Positions 50,700-59,391 of a stretch of 64,000 nt of DNA are shown here, in pieces. Each line of letters opens with the position of its first letter. Position 1 is the first letter of the stretch. The position numbers and the translations under genes are program-made. The notes under the pieces were generated by a model that searched no databases, had not been told where the DNA came from, and worked only from the letters and a program-made list of their open reading frames with translations. The DNA is taken from contig NZ_FNEI01000018.1 of the NCBI RefSeq assembly GCF_900099975.1, positions 1 to 64,000 of the forward strand, given 5' to 3'. The DNA is from Arthrobacter cupressi (GTDB lineage: Bacteria > Actinomycetota > Actinomycetes > Actinomycetales > Micrococcaceae).

Positions 50700-51002
50700 T
50701 CAGCTGTCCCTCAATGCTACCCGTGGGTAGCTTCCGGTACCAGTGCCGGGAACGGCCTGGAAGTCGGCCGGCAGCTCCACCTGTCCGGCGTGGTGGACCA
50801 GCCGTTCCCAAGCGAAGTTGATCCCATCGACCAGGGCGCCCAGGGTGCTCCGGACCAGGAACCAGAGCAGCTGCCCGGTCCCCGCCAGCACCAGGGTGGC
50901 CAGCGCGGCCACGGCAATCACGGCCGCGAGGGCCAGGCCGAAGAGCAGCGTGCCGATGAAAACGTAAATGGACGTGTCCAGGGCCGTGAAATCCATGTTC
51001 AT
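50700..51002 (-). CDS. Small membrane protein, paralogue-like to that at 47392
   Basis: A 100-residue protein with one long or two short membrane helices (YVFIGTLLFGLALAAVIAV and ALATLVLAGTGQLLWFLV) and a soluble end GINFAWERLVHHAGQVELP. Start at 51002 by GGGGGACC upstream. Likely related to the N-terminal part of the protein at 47392-48039. Function unknown. Confidence 0.6.
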   Translation of the reverse strand: MNMDFTALDTSIYVFIGTLLFGLALAAVIAVAALATLVLAGTGQLLWFLVRSTLGALVDGINFAWERLVHHAGQVELPADFQAVPGTGTGSYPRVALRDS

Positions 51003-51194
51003 TGGTCCCCCTTCCGCATTGAAGCCGTGACCGGGCCGGGAACCGGCGCCGGTTGTACGAGAGTAGGATCGGCGCCCGGCATCGGGCGAGCATGCGGCAC
51101 GCCCGACACGGAGTTGTTGCGGGATCGACACCATACCCGCAGGTAGGTCACGGACGGGTCGCGGAAGGCCCCTTTTGGGCGGCCGGCGGGCCGG

Positions 51195-53201
51195 CTACCG
51201 GGCCGGCTGCAGGGCTGACTGGTGGTAGACGATCCGGGCGCCCGCGGAGCTGTACACGATGCGCCCGCCCTGGAAGTTCTGGCTGACTGTTCCGCCCCCG
51301 GAGGCGTACTCATTCGAGGTGGGGTAGCCGAGCCTGCCGTTCTGGGCGCCGGCCTTCAGCCAGGCACTCCGGATGGCCCCGATCGACGCGAATGCGCCGG
51401 CCTGCGGGGAGTAGACAATCGCTCCGCGTTCGAACAGTTGCTGCACCCCGCCCCCGGCCAGTCCGCGGATCTCATCGCTGACCGGATAGCCGAAGTAGCC
51501 GGCCTGGGCGCCCCGGGCCAGGTAGAGGCTGCGGATGGCGCCGTTGCTGGCATGGGCCCCGGTGCCGGGGCTCCAGAAAATGGTCCCGCGTTCGAAATCC
51601 TGCCGGACCCCGCCGTTGCGCAGGCCGCGGATCTCGTCCGTCACCGGGTAGCCGAACGCGCCGTTCTCGTAGCCGAGCCTGGCCCACAGGCTCCGGACGG
51701 CGCCGAGCGTTACCCGGGCACCCGTCGTCGGGCTCCAATGAATGGAACCGCGCTGGAAGGTCTGGGCGGCTCCGCCGTTGCGCAGTCCCCGGATCTCGTC
51801 CGTGACGGGGTACCCGAGGGTGCCGTCCTGGCTTCCGTACCGGACCCAGCTCCCGCGGATGGCGCCGCCGGTGACGCGGATGCCGCTGGCCGGGCTCCAC
51901 ACCACGGTGCCGCGTTCGAAAGTCCGCTTCGCGCCGAAATCGCGCAGGCCGGTCTCCAGCGCCGCTTTGGGGGCCCCGAGTTTGGCCGCCGCGGCCTTCG
52001 CGTCGATGGCGTCCGCCGGCGGGATCAGTTCGGGCGGCGCGCTGACCGTGACGGTTGCCGAATCGGTGGTGACGGCGTCGATCCGCACCCGGCTCCCGGA
52101 ATGGGTGGTGAAGGTGCTGCCGGCCTGCCACGCGTGGTTGGTGGCGTACCACCCCGGGAACGCCTTGGTGCTTGGCGGGAGGAGGAGGGACTCCGATTCG
52201 TTCAGGTCCGCTTTGAGGATCTGCACCCCGCGGTTTCCGTCCACGGCGGTGGCGGCGTCATACCCCACGCTGCTGCGGTACTGGAGGTAGTACACCTCCT
52301 TGCTGACCGGGTCCCGGAACTTGGCCGCGCGGCCTGCGGCCGTGCCGGCCCAGGGCTTCAGGGTCACGGTCTTCGCCGTGCCCGGTGTGCCGAGGTCCAG
52401 GATTTCGTTGCCGCGGCCGAAGCCGCCGTACTCGAAGAGGCGGGCGTTGATCTGGGGCATGGCGAACTGCGAGACACCCATGAGGTCGGTGCTGTCCCCG
52501 TAGCTCCGGGATACGCATTTCGGGTCCTTGAACACGCCGTTGCCGCGCGGCACATCGGCCCTGCCGTTGCTGCACTGCAGGCTGTTGGCATGTCCCAGGC
52601 CGAAGATATGGCCGAACTCGTGGGCCATGACCGGTCCCGTGAACCCGGAGGTGTAGGGCATGAGGATGCGGCCGCTGGTGGGGCCGGCCGACCAGCCCGC
52701 CCCCAGGTTGCCGGACGCGCCGTAGACGATGACGTCCTTGCGGGGGATGAAAATGACCAGCACGGTGTTGCTGCCGGCGGTCCAGCCGATCTCCTTGGCC
52801 ACCGTGTCCATGATCACCGGGAAATTGTTGGAGGAGGACGCAGCGGTCTTGCGGTTTGCGATCGTCCTGGTGATCGTGAGGCTGAGCCGGCCGGCGGACA
52901 TGCGGTTCCAGTACGTGCCGGCCTCGGATACCGCCGCGGCTGCTGCCTTCAGGTCCACCTTGGGCGCGTTCTTCGCCATGTCCTTGGTGAGCACACTGAC
53001 CAGGGTGACCTTGACGTTCGCGGTGCGGGGGGTAAGTGCGGTGACGCTTCCGCCGGCGGCACTCCCGACGGCGGCGACGCTCCCGGCCGCGCTGGCGGCG
53101 GTGGCCGCGGGCAGCGTGACTGTCGCCGACATCAGCACGGCAAGTGCCAGCGCTGCGATGCCCCGGCGCACCGGCGGGCGGCGTGACGGAAGTAGGACCA
53201 T
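51195..53201 (-). CDS. Secreted metzincin-type metalloprotease with LGFP repeats
   Basis: A 668-residue exported protein. The signal peptide (1-39) precedes a protease domain with the zinc motif HEFGHIFGLGH (metzincin HExxHxxGxxH) and a Met-turn candidate in DLMGVSQFAMP. About residue 400 onward there are five LGFP-type repeats, each like GTLGYPVTDEIRGLRNGG and FERGTIFWSPGTGA. LGFP repeats bind the cell wall/mycolyl-type surface in related actinobacteria. GGGGGA before the ATG fixes the start. It likely cleaves surface or external proteins. Confidence 0.88.
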   Translation of the reverse strand: MVLLPSRRPPVRRGIAALALAVLMSATVTLPAATAASAAGSVAAVGSAAGGSVTALTPRTANVKVTLVSVLTKDMAKNAPKVDLKAAAAAVSEAGTYWNRMSAGRLSLTITRTIANRKTAASSSNNFPVIMDTVAKEIGWTAGSNTVLVIFIPRKDVIVYGASGNLGAGWSAGPTSGRILMPYTSGFTGPVMAHEFGHIFGLGHANSLQCSNGRADVPRGNGVFKDPKCVSRSYGDSTDLMGVSQFAMPQINARLFEYGGFGRGNEILDLGTPGTAKTVTLKPWAGTAAGRAAKFRDPVSKEVYYLQYRSSVGYDAATAVDGNRGVQILKADLNESESLLLPPSTKAFPGWYATNHAWQAGSTFTTHSGSRVRIDAVTTDSATVTVSAPPELIPPADAIDAKAAAAKLGAPKAALETGLRDFGAKRTFERGTVVWSPASGIRVTGGAIRGSWVRYGSQDGTLGYPVTDEIRGLRNGGAAQTFQRGSIHWSPTTGARVTLGAVRSLWARLGYENGAFGYPVTDEIRGLRNGGVRQDFERGTIFWSPGTGAHASNGAIRSLYLARGAQAGYFGYPVSDEIRGLAGGGVQQLFERGAIVYSPQAGAFASIGAIRSAWLKAGAQNGRLGYPTSNEYASGGGTVSQNFQGGRIVYSSAGARIVYHQSALQPAR

Positions 53202-53434
53202 GAGTATCCCCCTGCTCGATGCTCCGCGGGTGCTGCCCGGAACGGTGCTGTGGACCAGACAGCACGGGCGGCACCTGCGGGTGGCCTTCCGCCACTCAGT
53301 TGAGGTTACCGGCCGGCGACCCCCGTGGGGACGGTCCTGAGCAGGTCCTGCGGAAACCCTGCGTTAACCTTGTACGGGGCAGTTTCCGAAAAATCCCGCT
53401 GCCACGACGTACCGCGGCAGCTGAAGGAGAGTGT

Positions 53435-54898
53435 GTGTCCCGCTCAGCGATGTCCTCGGCTGACGCCATCGGTGCCCGGCTCCGGGACCTGGAACTCCTC
53501 ACCAAAGGGCCGGCGTGGGCTTTGACCCGTTCGGCACCCTGGGTAATCGCGGTGCTCCAGGCGTCCTTTACCCGCACCCGTCCGCAGCTTCCGCTCGAAG
53601 AGTTCCACGCCGACGTCGACGCTTTCCTTGAGCAGCTCCGCCGCCAGGAGCCGGGGCTGGGAGGCTCGGCCAACGGCAAGGCATTCGGGGACGAGTGGAC
53701 CCGCAAGCAGTTCCTCACGCGGCGGAACCAGTCCGGGCAGATCGTCTACGAAGTCACCGAGGCCGCGGCCCGCGTCCTGGCTTTCCTCGACAGCCTCTCC
53801 AGCGAACGCTCCACCTTGAACGGTTCCCGCCTCGGGACGCTGCTGGGCGACGTCGAGAAGCTCGCCAACGAAACGAACCCGGACCAGAGCGCCCGGCTGG
53901 AGGCCCTGGAAGAGGAAATCCAGGACCGCAAGCAGCTGATCGAGGACATCAGTTCCGGCGATTTCGACGGCCTGCTGGACGACGAGGAAGCCGTCGAGGC
54001 CGCCGGGAACATCCTGGACCTGGCCGCGGGCCTGCCCGCCGACTACAAGAAGATGCGCGACCGCATCGAGGAACTGGTGGGCGAGCTGCGCAACCAGATC
54101 ATCGAAGAGTCGCTCAGCAAAGGCGCCACCATGGCCCAGGTCCTGGAAGCGGACAAGCGGCTGCGGCAGAGCCCTGAAGGCAGGACCTTCCGCTCCTTCA
54201 CGGCATTCCTTGAGGATCCGCTGCAGCAGCTGCGTTTCCGTTCGGCGATCGGCGAGGTGCTGGGCCGGCAGTTCGCGGACGAGCTCAGCCACGAGGACCG
54301 CGAGACCCTCCGGAACCTCGTGGCCGAACTCCGCACCCAGCACAGCCAGATCCAGCGGATCTACGGCAAGCTCTCCGAAAGCCTCAACGCCTACATCCAG
54401 AGCGACGACATCCGCCAGTCCGTGCGGCTGCGGCACGTCCTGCGGGAGGCCGAGCAGGCCATCCGCTCCATGCCGTACGAACGCGACCGGCCCGGACTGG
54501 TCCGCGCCCCCGTGCTGTACAACGCGGCCTTCGAATCGCTCGCAATGGTCAAGCTCTTCGACCCGGACGAATTCGCCGCGCCGCCCAAACTCGCGGAACC
54601 GATCGCCTTCAGCGATGCGGACCGCGTGCGGTCCCTGCGGTCCGCGAAGGCGAGGCCCGACGTCGTCCGCGCGGCTACCGTGGGAGCCGCCACCTTGGCG
54701 GAGGCGTGGGAAAACCTGCCCGGGGACGAGCGGCACATCAACACCGTCCGCGCCCTGCTCTCCCACGCCCTGCACAGCGGCGCCGCCTTCGAGGCCGAAG
54801 GCTGGGAAAACATCGACTTCGAACAGATCGACGGCAGCACCCGCACCGCGTACCTGCCGCTCGTGACACTCACCGCCGACAAGGATTCCGATGACTGA
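53435..54898 (+). CDS. jetA: JetA/MksF (DUF3375), Wadjet kleisin-type subunit
   Basis: A 487-residue DUF3375 protein, the kleisin-like subunit (JetA, MksF) of Wadjet/MksBEF condensins. The N-terminal ARLRDLELLTKGPAWALTRS and LPLEEFHADVDAFLEQL are family-typical, and the middle is mostly helical (KLANETNPDQSARLEALEEE). The GTG start at 53435 has AAGGAGA five bases upstream; a hairpin GCTGCC...GGCAGC precedes it. Its end overlaps jetB by eight bases. The first gene of the operon, in order A-B-C as in type I Wadjet. Confidence 0.92.
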   Translation: MSRSAMSSADAIGARLRDLELLTKGPAWALTRSAPWVIAVLQASFTRTRPQLPLEEFHADVDAFLEQLRRQEPGLGGSANGKAFGDEWTRKQFLTRRNQSGQIVYEVTEAAARVLAFLDSLSSERSTLNGSRLGTLLGDVEKLANETNPDQSARLEALEEEIQDRKQLIEDISSGDFDGLLDDEEAVEAAGNILDLAAGLPADYKKMRDRIEELVGELRNQIIEESLSKGATMAQVLEADKRLRQSPEGRTFRSFTAFLEDPLQQLRFRSAIGEVLGRQFADELSHEDRETLRNLVAELRTQHSQIQRIYGKLSESLNAYIQSDDIRQSVRLRHVLREAEQAIRSMPYERDRPGLVRAPVLYNAAFESLAMVKLFDPDEFAAPPKLAEPIAFSDADRVRSLRSAKARPDVVRAATVGAATLAEAWENLPGDERHINTVRALLSHALHSGAAFEAEGWENIDFEQIDGSTRTAYLPLVTLTADKDSDD

Positions 54899-55808
54899 CG
54901 CCCCCACCACCGACGGACATGTCCACTCCGACCCGTTCCGGGTGGCCCCGCGCGACACCTTCGTGGACGGCGCCGCCCTGTTCCCGGGGGACACCGGCGT
55001 GCTGCCCATGAAGCTCCGCCAGGCGCTGGTGCGGCTGCTGAAGGGGCCGTACGTCGACGGCGGCCGCGACGAGAAGCTGTGGGCCACCCTGCTGGACAAC
55101 CAGCAGATCCTGCGCAGCCGGCTCTCCGAACTGTTCCTGAGCCTGCAGTTGGACCACGAACGCAAGATCGCGGTGCTCCGCCCGGTGGACCCCGAGGTGA
55201 TCGGCGGCGGCGCCCGCTCCAGCATCCTCCGCCAGCAGCGCGCCCTGAGCCGCGTGGAAACCATTGTGCTGCTGCGCCTGCGCCTGCTGCTGGACCGGCA
55301 CGCCACGGCCCAGACCGAACCCACCATCACCCGCGAGGAAATCTCCGAACTCGTGGCCCACTACCAGCCCTCCGGCCAGCAGGACGCCCTCCGCGACGCC
55401 GACGTCGTCAACCGCACCATCACCAAGCTCCTGGCCCGCCAACTCCTCCTGGCCACCGGCATCGACGACACCTTCTCCATCTCCCAGGCCCTCCCGCTGG
55501 CCCTCCCCTTCGAAAACATTGGCGACATCCCCGCCCAAATCGAAGCCCTCATGGCCGCAGGAGCAGACGAAACCGGCACCGAGCCGCTGCTCGAACTGGC
55601 AGAAACAGACGACGACGGCGACGGCGACGCCCAAGGCGAGACGACTCCCGCCGGAGCGGTGGATGCCGGCCCGGGAGTGGCATCGGGCCTGTCGAAGCCG
55701 CGCGCTGAGCTGATCGAAGATCAGCTGCGCGGCGAAGGGGCGGGGCCGGCATCCACCGCGGAGGCAGAGCCAACCACGACTGACGAAACCAAGGAGGCAG
55801 CCAAGTGA
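54891..55808 (+). CDS. jetB: JetB/MksE (DUF4194), Wadjet KITE-type subunit
   Basis: A 305-residue DUF4194 protein (JetB, MksE), the tandem winged-helix KITE subunit. Marks are LRQALVRLLKGPYVDGGRDE near the start, the LEFLSLQLDH-type helix (LFLSLQLDHERKIAVLRP) and the NRTITKLLARQLL region. The C-terminal 80 residues are acidic and Ala/Glu-rich without homologous features and may be disordered. Overlaps: eight bases with jetA, four bases GTGA with jetC. Confidence 0.92.
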   Translation: MTDAPTTDGHVHSDPFRVAPRDTFVDGAALFPGDTGVLPMKLRQALVRLLKGPYVDGGRDEKLWATLLDNQQILRSRLSELFLSLQLDHERKIAVLRPVDPEVIGGGARSSILRQQRALSRVETIVLLRLRLLLDRHATAQTEPTITREEISELVAHYQPSGQQDALRDADVVNRTITKLLARQLLLATGIDDTFSISQALPLALPFENIGDIPAQIEALMAAGADETGTEPLLELAETDDDGDGDAQGETTPAGAVDAGPGVASGLSKPRAELIEDQLRGEGAGPASTAEAEPTTTDETKEAAK

Positions 55809-58800
55809 CCATTGCGAGCATGCTTCCGATCGGCGATCAGGTGAACCCCGGCCAGATGCGGCTGGCGCTGGTCCAGGTGGTCAACTGGGGCACCTTCCAT
55901 GGGGCGCACACGATGCACGTGGACCGCAACGGCACCCTGTTGACGGGTAATTCGGGCGTGGGCAAGTCCACGTTGTTCGATGCCATGCTGCGGGTCTTCG
56001 ATGCCCGTCCGCGCTCCAACGAGGCGGCGGCGCAGCGGGCCGGCGGGGCCGTGGAGGACAAGCGCACCACGTTCACGTACATGCGCGGCAAGGTCGGCGA
56101 CAAGGCCGTGGGCGAGGGGTCGGCCAGTGCCTTCCAGCGGCCCGGTGCCACCTGGTCCGCCGTCGCGCTGACGTTCGACAACGCCGCCGGCACCCGGGTG
56201 ACGGTGTCGGCGCTTTTCGACCTGCCGAAGAACGGCACGGAGTCCAGCGTCGGCCGCTTCTACCTGATCGACCACAAGCCGCTGGACCTGGCGGCGATCG
56301 AGGGCATCGCGGAGAAGCGCTTCACCAAGGGCGCCCTGGAGGGCATCTTCCCCGAGGCGCAGGTCTTCGACGTGCACAAGGCCTTCGCGGAGCGTTTCCG
56401 CCGGCTGCTCGGCATCAGCTCGGACCAGGCCCTGCCCCTGCTGCGCGTGATCCAGGCCGGCAAGGGCCTGGGCGGCAGCGTCAACACCTTCTTCCGGGAC
56501 CAGGTGCTCGACCCGCCGGCCACACTCGCGGCGGCGGACGACGTCGTTGAGGAATTCAGCAACCTGATGTCCATCCGGCAGCGCTTGGAGGACGTGCGGC
56601 AGCAGCGCGACCAGTTGGCGCCGGTGCCCGGGCTTAACAAGGAGTACGCGCAGTCGCTGCTTGAGGCGAACCGGCTGCGGGAGCTCAGCGGCGAGGAATT
56701 CGATTCCTTCAAGCAGCAGCTCGCCGTCGAGGTTCATACGAAAACGCTGGCCCGCTTCAAGGAGCTCGCCCAGGAAAAGGCCAAGGAACTCAGCGCCGAA
56801 CGGTCCGTCCGGGATGCCCTGGCCAAGGAACTGCGTCAGCTCGAATCGGACTACAACAACCAGGGCGGCAACGCGATCTCCGCGATCGAGCAGTCGCTGG
56901 AGAATGCCCGGCTGGGCCTGAAGCTGCGGCAGGACGTGGAGGCCGCGGCCCGGAAGGCGCTGGCCGACGCCGGCCTGGACCTGGAGTGGAGCGCCGAGGG
57001 CTGGAACCAGGCCCACGAGCAGGCGGCGGCGCGCTCGGCCGAGCTCCAGGACGATTCCGAATCCCTGCGCGAGCTGCGCTTCGAGGCCTTCGACGGGCAC
57101 GCGACGAAGAAGCGCGAACTCGCCGCGGCTCAGCAGGAGCTCGCTTCCCTGCGGAGCAGCAAGTCCCTGCTGCCGCCGTCGAGCATAGAAAACCGGGCGG
57201 CAATCGCCGCGGCAACCGGCGTCCCGGAAGAGCGCATGCCGTTCGGCGGCGAGCTGATCGACCTCGCCGAGGGGGAGGAACAGTGGCGGCCCGCCGCCGA
57301 GCGCGCGCTGCGTAGCCTCGCCACCACGCTGCTGGTCCCGGGCGAGCATTTCGCCGCCGTCACGCGCTTCTTGAACGACAACAGCATCCGCGGCGCCCTC
57401 CGCGCGGTGGACGTGTCCAAGCCGCTCGCCGGCGGCGCGCTGGCTGTGGAGGACGCGTCCGACGGCGATCTGCTGGGCAAGCTGGACATCCTCACCTCGG
57501 GCGCGAACGCCGACGCCGGGGAGTGGGTCCGCGAGCGGATCGCCGTGGACTTCGCCTACCCGTGCGTGGAGGACCCGGACGAACTGGCCGGCCTGGACAA
57601 GGGCCTGAGCCTGGGCGGCGTGGTCAAGCGGAACCGGCACACCGTGGAAAAGGACGACCGCTTCACAGGACGCCAGGACTACGTGCTGGGCTTCGACAAC
57701 GCCGCCAAGCAGGAACTGCTCGCCGCGAAGGTCGGGGAACTGGAGAACGAGCTGGCCAAGGCGGCCGAGCTGGCCCAGAGCCGTGAAGACTCGCACCAGG
57801 GGATGGCCCGCCAGCTTGAGGCCCTCCGCCGCGTGGCCGAGGACGAACGCGGCTGGGAACAGGTCTCGGCCGCGGTGGCCGAAGACGAACTGGCCCGGAT
57901 CGAACAGCGCCTCAAGGACGCCCTGGCGGCGCAGGCGGACCTCGAACCCCTGCGCGCCAGCATCGAGGCCGTGCGCGAAAAGCACCAGTCCTCCACAGGT
58001 GCCGCGGCCGTGCTCCAGAGCGAATACAAGGCCCTGGACCAGCAGATGACCACGGCTGACTCGCTGCTGGACACCGCGCGTGCGCGCCTGGCCGAGGCGC
58101 CGCCGTCGGACGCCACCGTGGCCGCGCTGGAACCGCATTTCACCGGCTTCGGCGACATCACCGAACTGCATGAGCTGGACAACCTGGCCAACCGGGTCCG
58201 CACCTCCCTGCTCGCCGAACTGCACGCGGCCGAGTCCAGGGGACAAGCGCTGGCGGAACGGCTGAGCCGCATCTTCGAGGGGTTCGTGCGGGACTGGGGG
58301 ACCGCGATCTCGGCGGACCACGGCACCTCCATCGGCGCCGCCGGCGAGTTCGAGTCCCGCTACCACCAGATCGTCAGCGAGGGCCTGCCGGCGCAGGAAG
58401 CCGAGTTCCGGCAGTTCTTCAACCAGCGCACGCACGAATCCTTCAGCACCCTGCTGCACCTGCTGGACGAGGAACGGCGCGCCATCACCAGCCGTATCCT
58501 GCCGCTGAACGGCATCCTGTCCGAGGTGAACTTCCACGAGGGCAGCTACCTCGAGCTGGACATCAAGCAGACCATGCCCGCCACCGCCAAGCAGTTCAAG
58601 GACGCCATCCAGAACGCGCTCAAGGCCCGGCACGGCCGCCGCACCGGTCCTGCGGGTGCGGGCGGCAGCGCGGCGGAGGACGACGTCGAGCTCGGCAACC
58701 GCTACAAGTCCCTCGAAACGCTGGTCAAGCGGCTCGGTTCGCAGGCCCCGGAAGACCGCCGCTGGCGGGCCGAGGTGCTGGACGTGCGCGGCCACCTGTT

Positions 58801-59254
58801 CATCCAGTGCAAGGAACACCGCGAGGTGCAGGGCCCGCGCGGTGGGGCGAAGACCGAGGTCTTCATGCACACGGACACCGGGTCCATGTCCGGTGGCGAG
58901 CGGCAGCGCTTCACCGCGTTCATCATGGCCGCCGCGTTGAGCTACCAACTGGGCATCGCCGAACAGGGCTTCACCACCTACGGCACGGTGATGATGGACG
59001 AGGCCTTCGTGCTCGCCTCCGAAGAGTTTGCCGGCGCGGGCATCAAGGCGCTGCACGAGTTTGGTTTCCAGCTGCTGCTGGCTGCCCCGGAAAACGTCAT
59101 CGACCTCTCCCGGCACCTCGGCTCGGTCACGGAGATCCTGCGGGACAAGCGCACCAACCGTTCCGGCGTGCTCACGGCCCCCGTGATCAGCGGCCCCGCG
59201 GTGCCGGGCCAGTGGCGCTCCGAGGCCAACCCGGTGGACATCGTGTTCCGCTGA
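55805..59254 (+). CDS. jetC: JetC/MksB, Wadjet SMC-type ATPase
   Basis: A 1149-residue SMC-like ATPase (JetC, MksB). N-terminal Walker A GNSGVGKST is at 48-56. Long coiled-coil arms with many Glu/Ala/Leu heptads cover about 280-450 and 630-850 around a hinge region. The C-terminal ABC signature MSGGERQRF (about 1028-1036) and Walker B YGTVMMDEAF (about 1059-1068) complete the head. The full locus is expected to be A-B-C-D, with JetD the TOPRIM nuclease; it is absent downstream. The stop is part of a half-palindrome. Confidence 0.94.
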   Translation: MTIASMLPIGDQVNPGQMRLALVQVVNWGTFHGAHTMHVDRNGTLLTGNSGVGKSTLFDAMLRVFDARPRSNEAAAQRAGGAVEDKRTTFTYMRGKVGDKAVGEGSASAFQRPGATWSAVALTFDNAAGTRVTVSALFDLPKNGTESSVGRFYLIDHKPLDLAAIEGIAEKRFTKGALEGIFPEAQVFDVHKAFAERFRRLLGISSDQALPLLRVIQAGKGLGGSVNTFFRDQVLDPPATLAAADDVVEEFSNLMSIRQRLEDVRQQRDQLAPVPGLNKEYAQSLLEANRLRELSGEEFDSFKQQLAVEVHTKTLARFKELAQEKAKELSAERSVRDALAKELRQLESDYNNQGGNAISAIEQSLENARLGLKLRQDVEAAARKALADAGLDLEWSAEGWNQAHEQAAARSAELQDDSESLRELRFEAFDGHATKKRELAAAQQELASLRSSKSLLPPSSIENRAAIAAATGVPEERMPFGGELIDLAEGEEQWRPAAERALRSLATTLLVPGEHFAAVTRFLNDNSIRGALRAVDVSKPLAGGALAVEDASDGDLLGKLDILTSGANADAGEWVRERIAVDFAYPCVEDPDELAGLDKGLSLGGVVKRNRHTVEKDDRFTGRQDYVLGFDNAAKQELLAAKVGELENELAKAAELAQSREDSHQGMARQLEALRRVAEDERGWEQVSAAVAEDELARIEQRLKDALAAQADLEPLRASIEAVREKHQSSTGAAAVLQSEYKALDQQMTTADSLLDTARARLAEAPPSDATVAALEPHFTGFGDITELHELDNLANRVRTSLLAELHAAESRGQALAERLSRIFEGFVRDWGTAISADHGTSIGAAGEFESRYHQIVSEGLPAQEAEFRQFFNQRTHESFSTLLHLLDEERRAITSRILPLNGILSEVNFHEGSYLELDIKQTMPATAKQFKDAIQNALKARHGRRTGPAGAGGSAAEDDVELGNRYKSLETLVKRLGSQAPEDRRWRAEVLDVRGHLFIQCKEHREVQGPRGGAKTEVFMHTDTGSMSGGERQRFTAFIMAAALSYQLGIAEQGFTTYGTVMMDEAFVLASEEFAGAGIKALHEFGFQLLLAAPENVIDLSRHLGSVTEILRDKRTNRSGVLTAPVISGPAVPGQWRSEANPVDIVFR

Positions 59255-59264
59255 CCCCGCGTTG
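59252..59264 (+). repeat. Solitary arm of the 24112-type palindrome at the jetC stop
   Basis: TGACCCCGCGTTG is identical to the right outer arm of the palindrome at 24112-24174. Its first three bases are the jetC stop codon. The other arm is missing. It may be a recombination scar. Confidence 0.7.
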
Positions 59265-59345
59265 CTGCTGGGCCTGGGGTGCGAACGCGCGCCGGCCGCG
59301 CTCGGTGCAATTAGGTGACGTAAGTGTTTCGTAATAACCCGAAGG

Positions 59346-59364
59346 GTAGGCTAGCCTTACTTGA
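59346..59364. promoter_or_regulatory. DtxR/IdeR-type iron box
   Basis: The 19 bases beginning GTAGGCTAGCCTTACTT match the IdeR consensus TTAGGTTAGCCTAACC... at about 14 of 19 positions, including the central TAGCC. The site lies 28 bases before the siderophore-binding lipoprotein start, so Fe(II)-loaded IdeR would repress the operon. Confidence 0.7.
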
Positions 59365-59391
59365 GTTCGCATCACTGACTTAAGGATTTCC

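Noticed and set aside
53219..53434. An N-terminal extension of jetA starting at 53219
   Set aside because: The extra 72 codons lack family similarity and are Cys/Arg/Pro-rich. The GTG at 53435 has a good ribosome site.
55721..59116. An open frame of over 1100 codons on the minus strand opposite jetC
   Set aside because: It is antisense to a clearly real SMC-type ATPase and has biased low-complexity content (His/Gly/Arg/Val-rich). High G+C makes such shadow frames common; similar long ones oppose ltrA and the siderophore operon.
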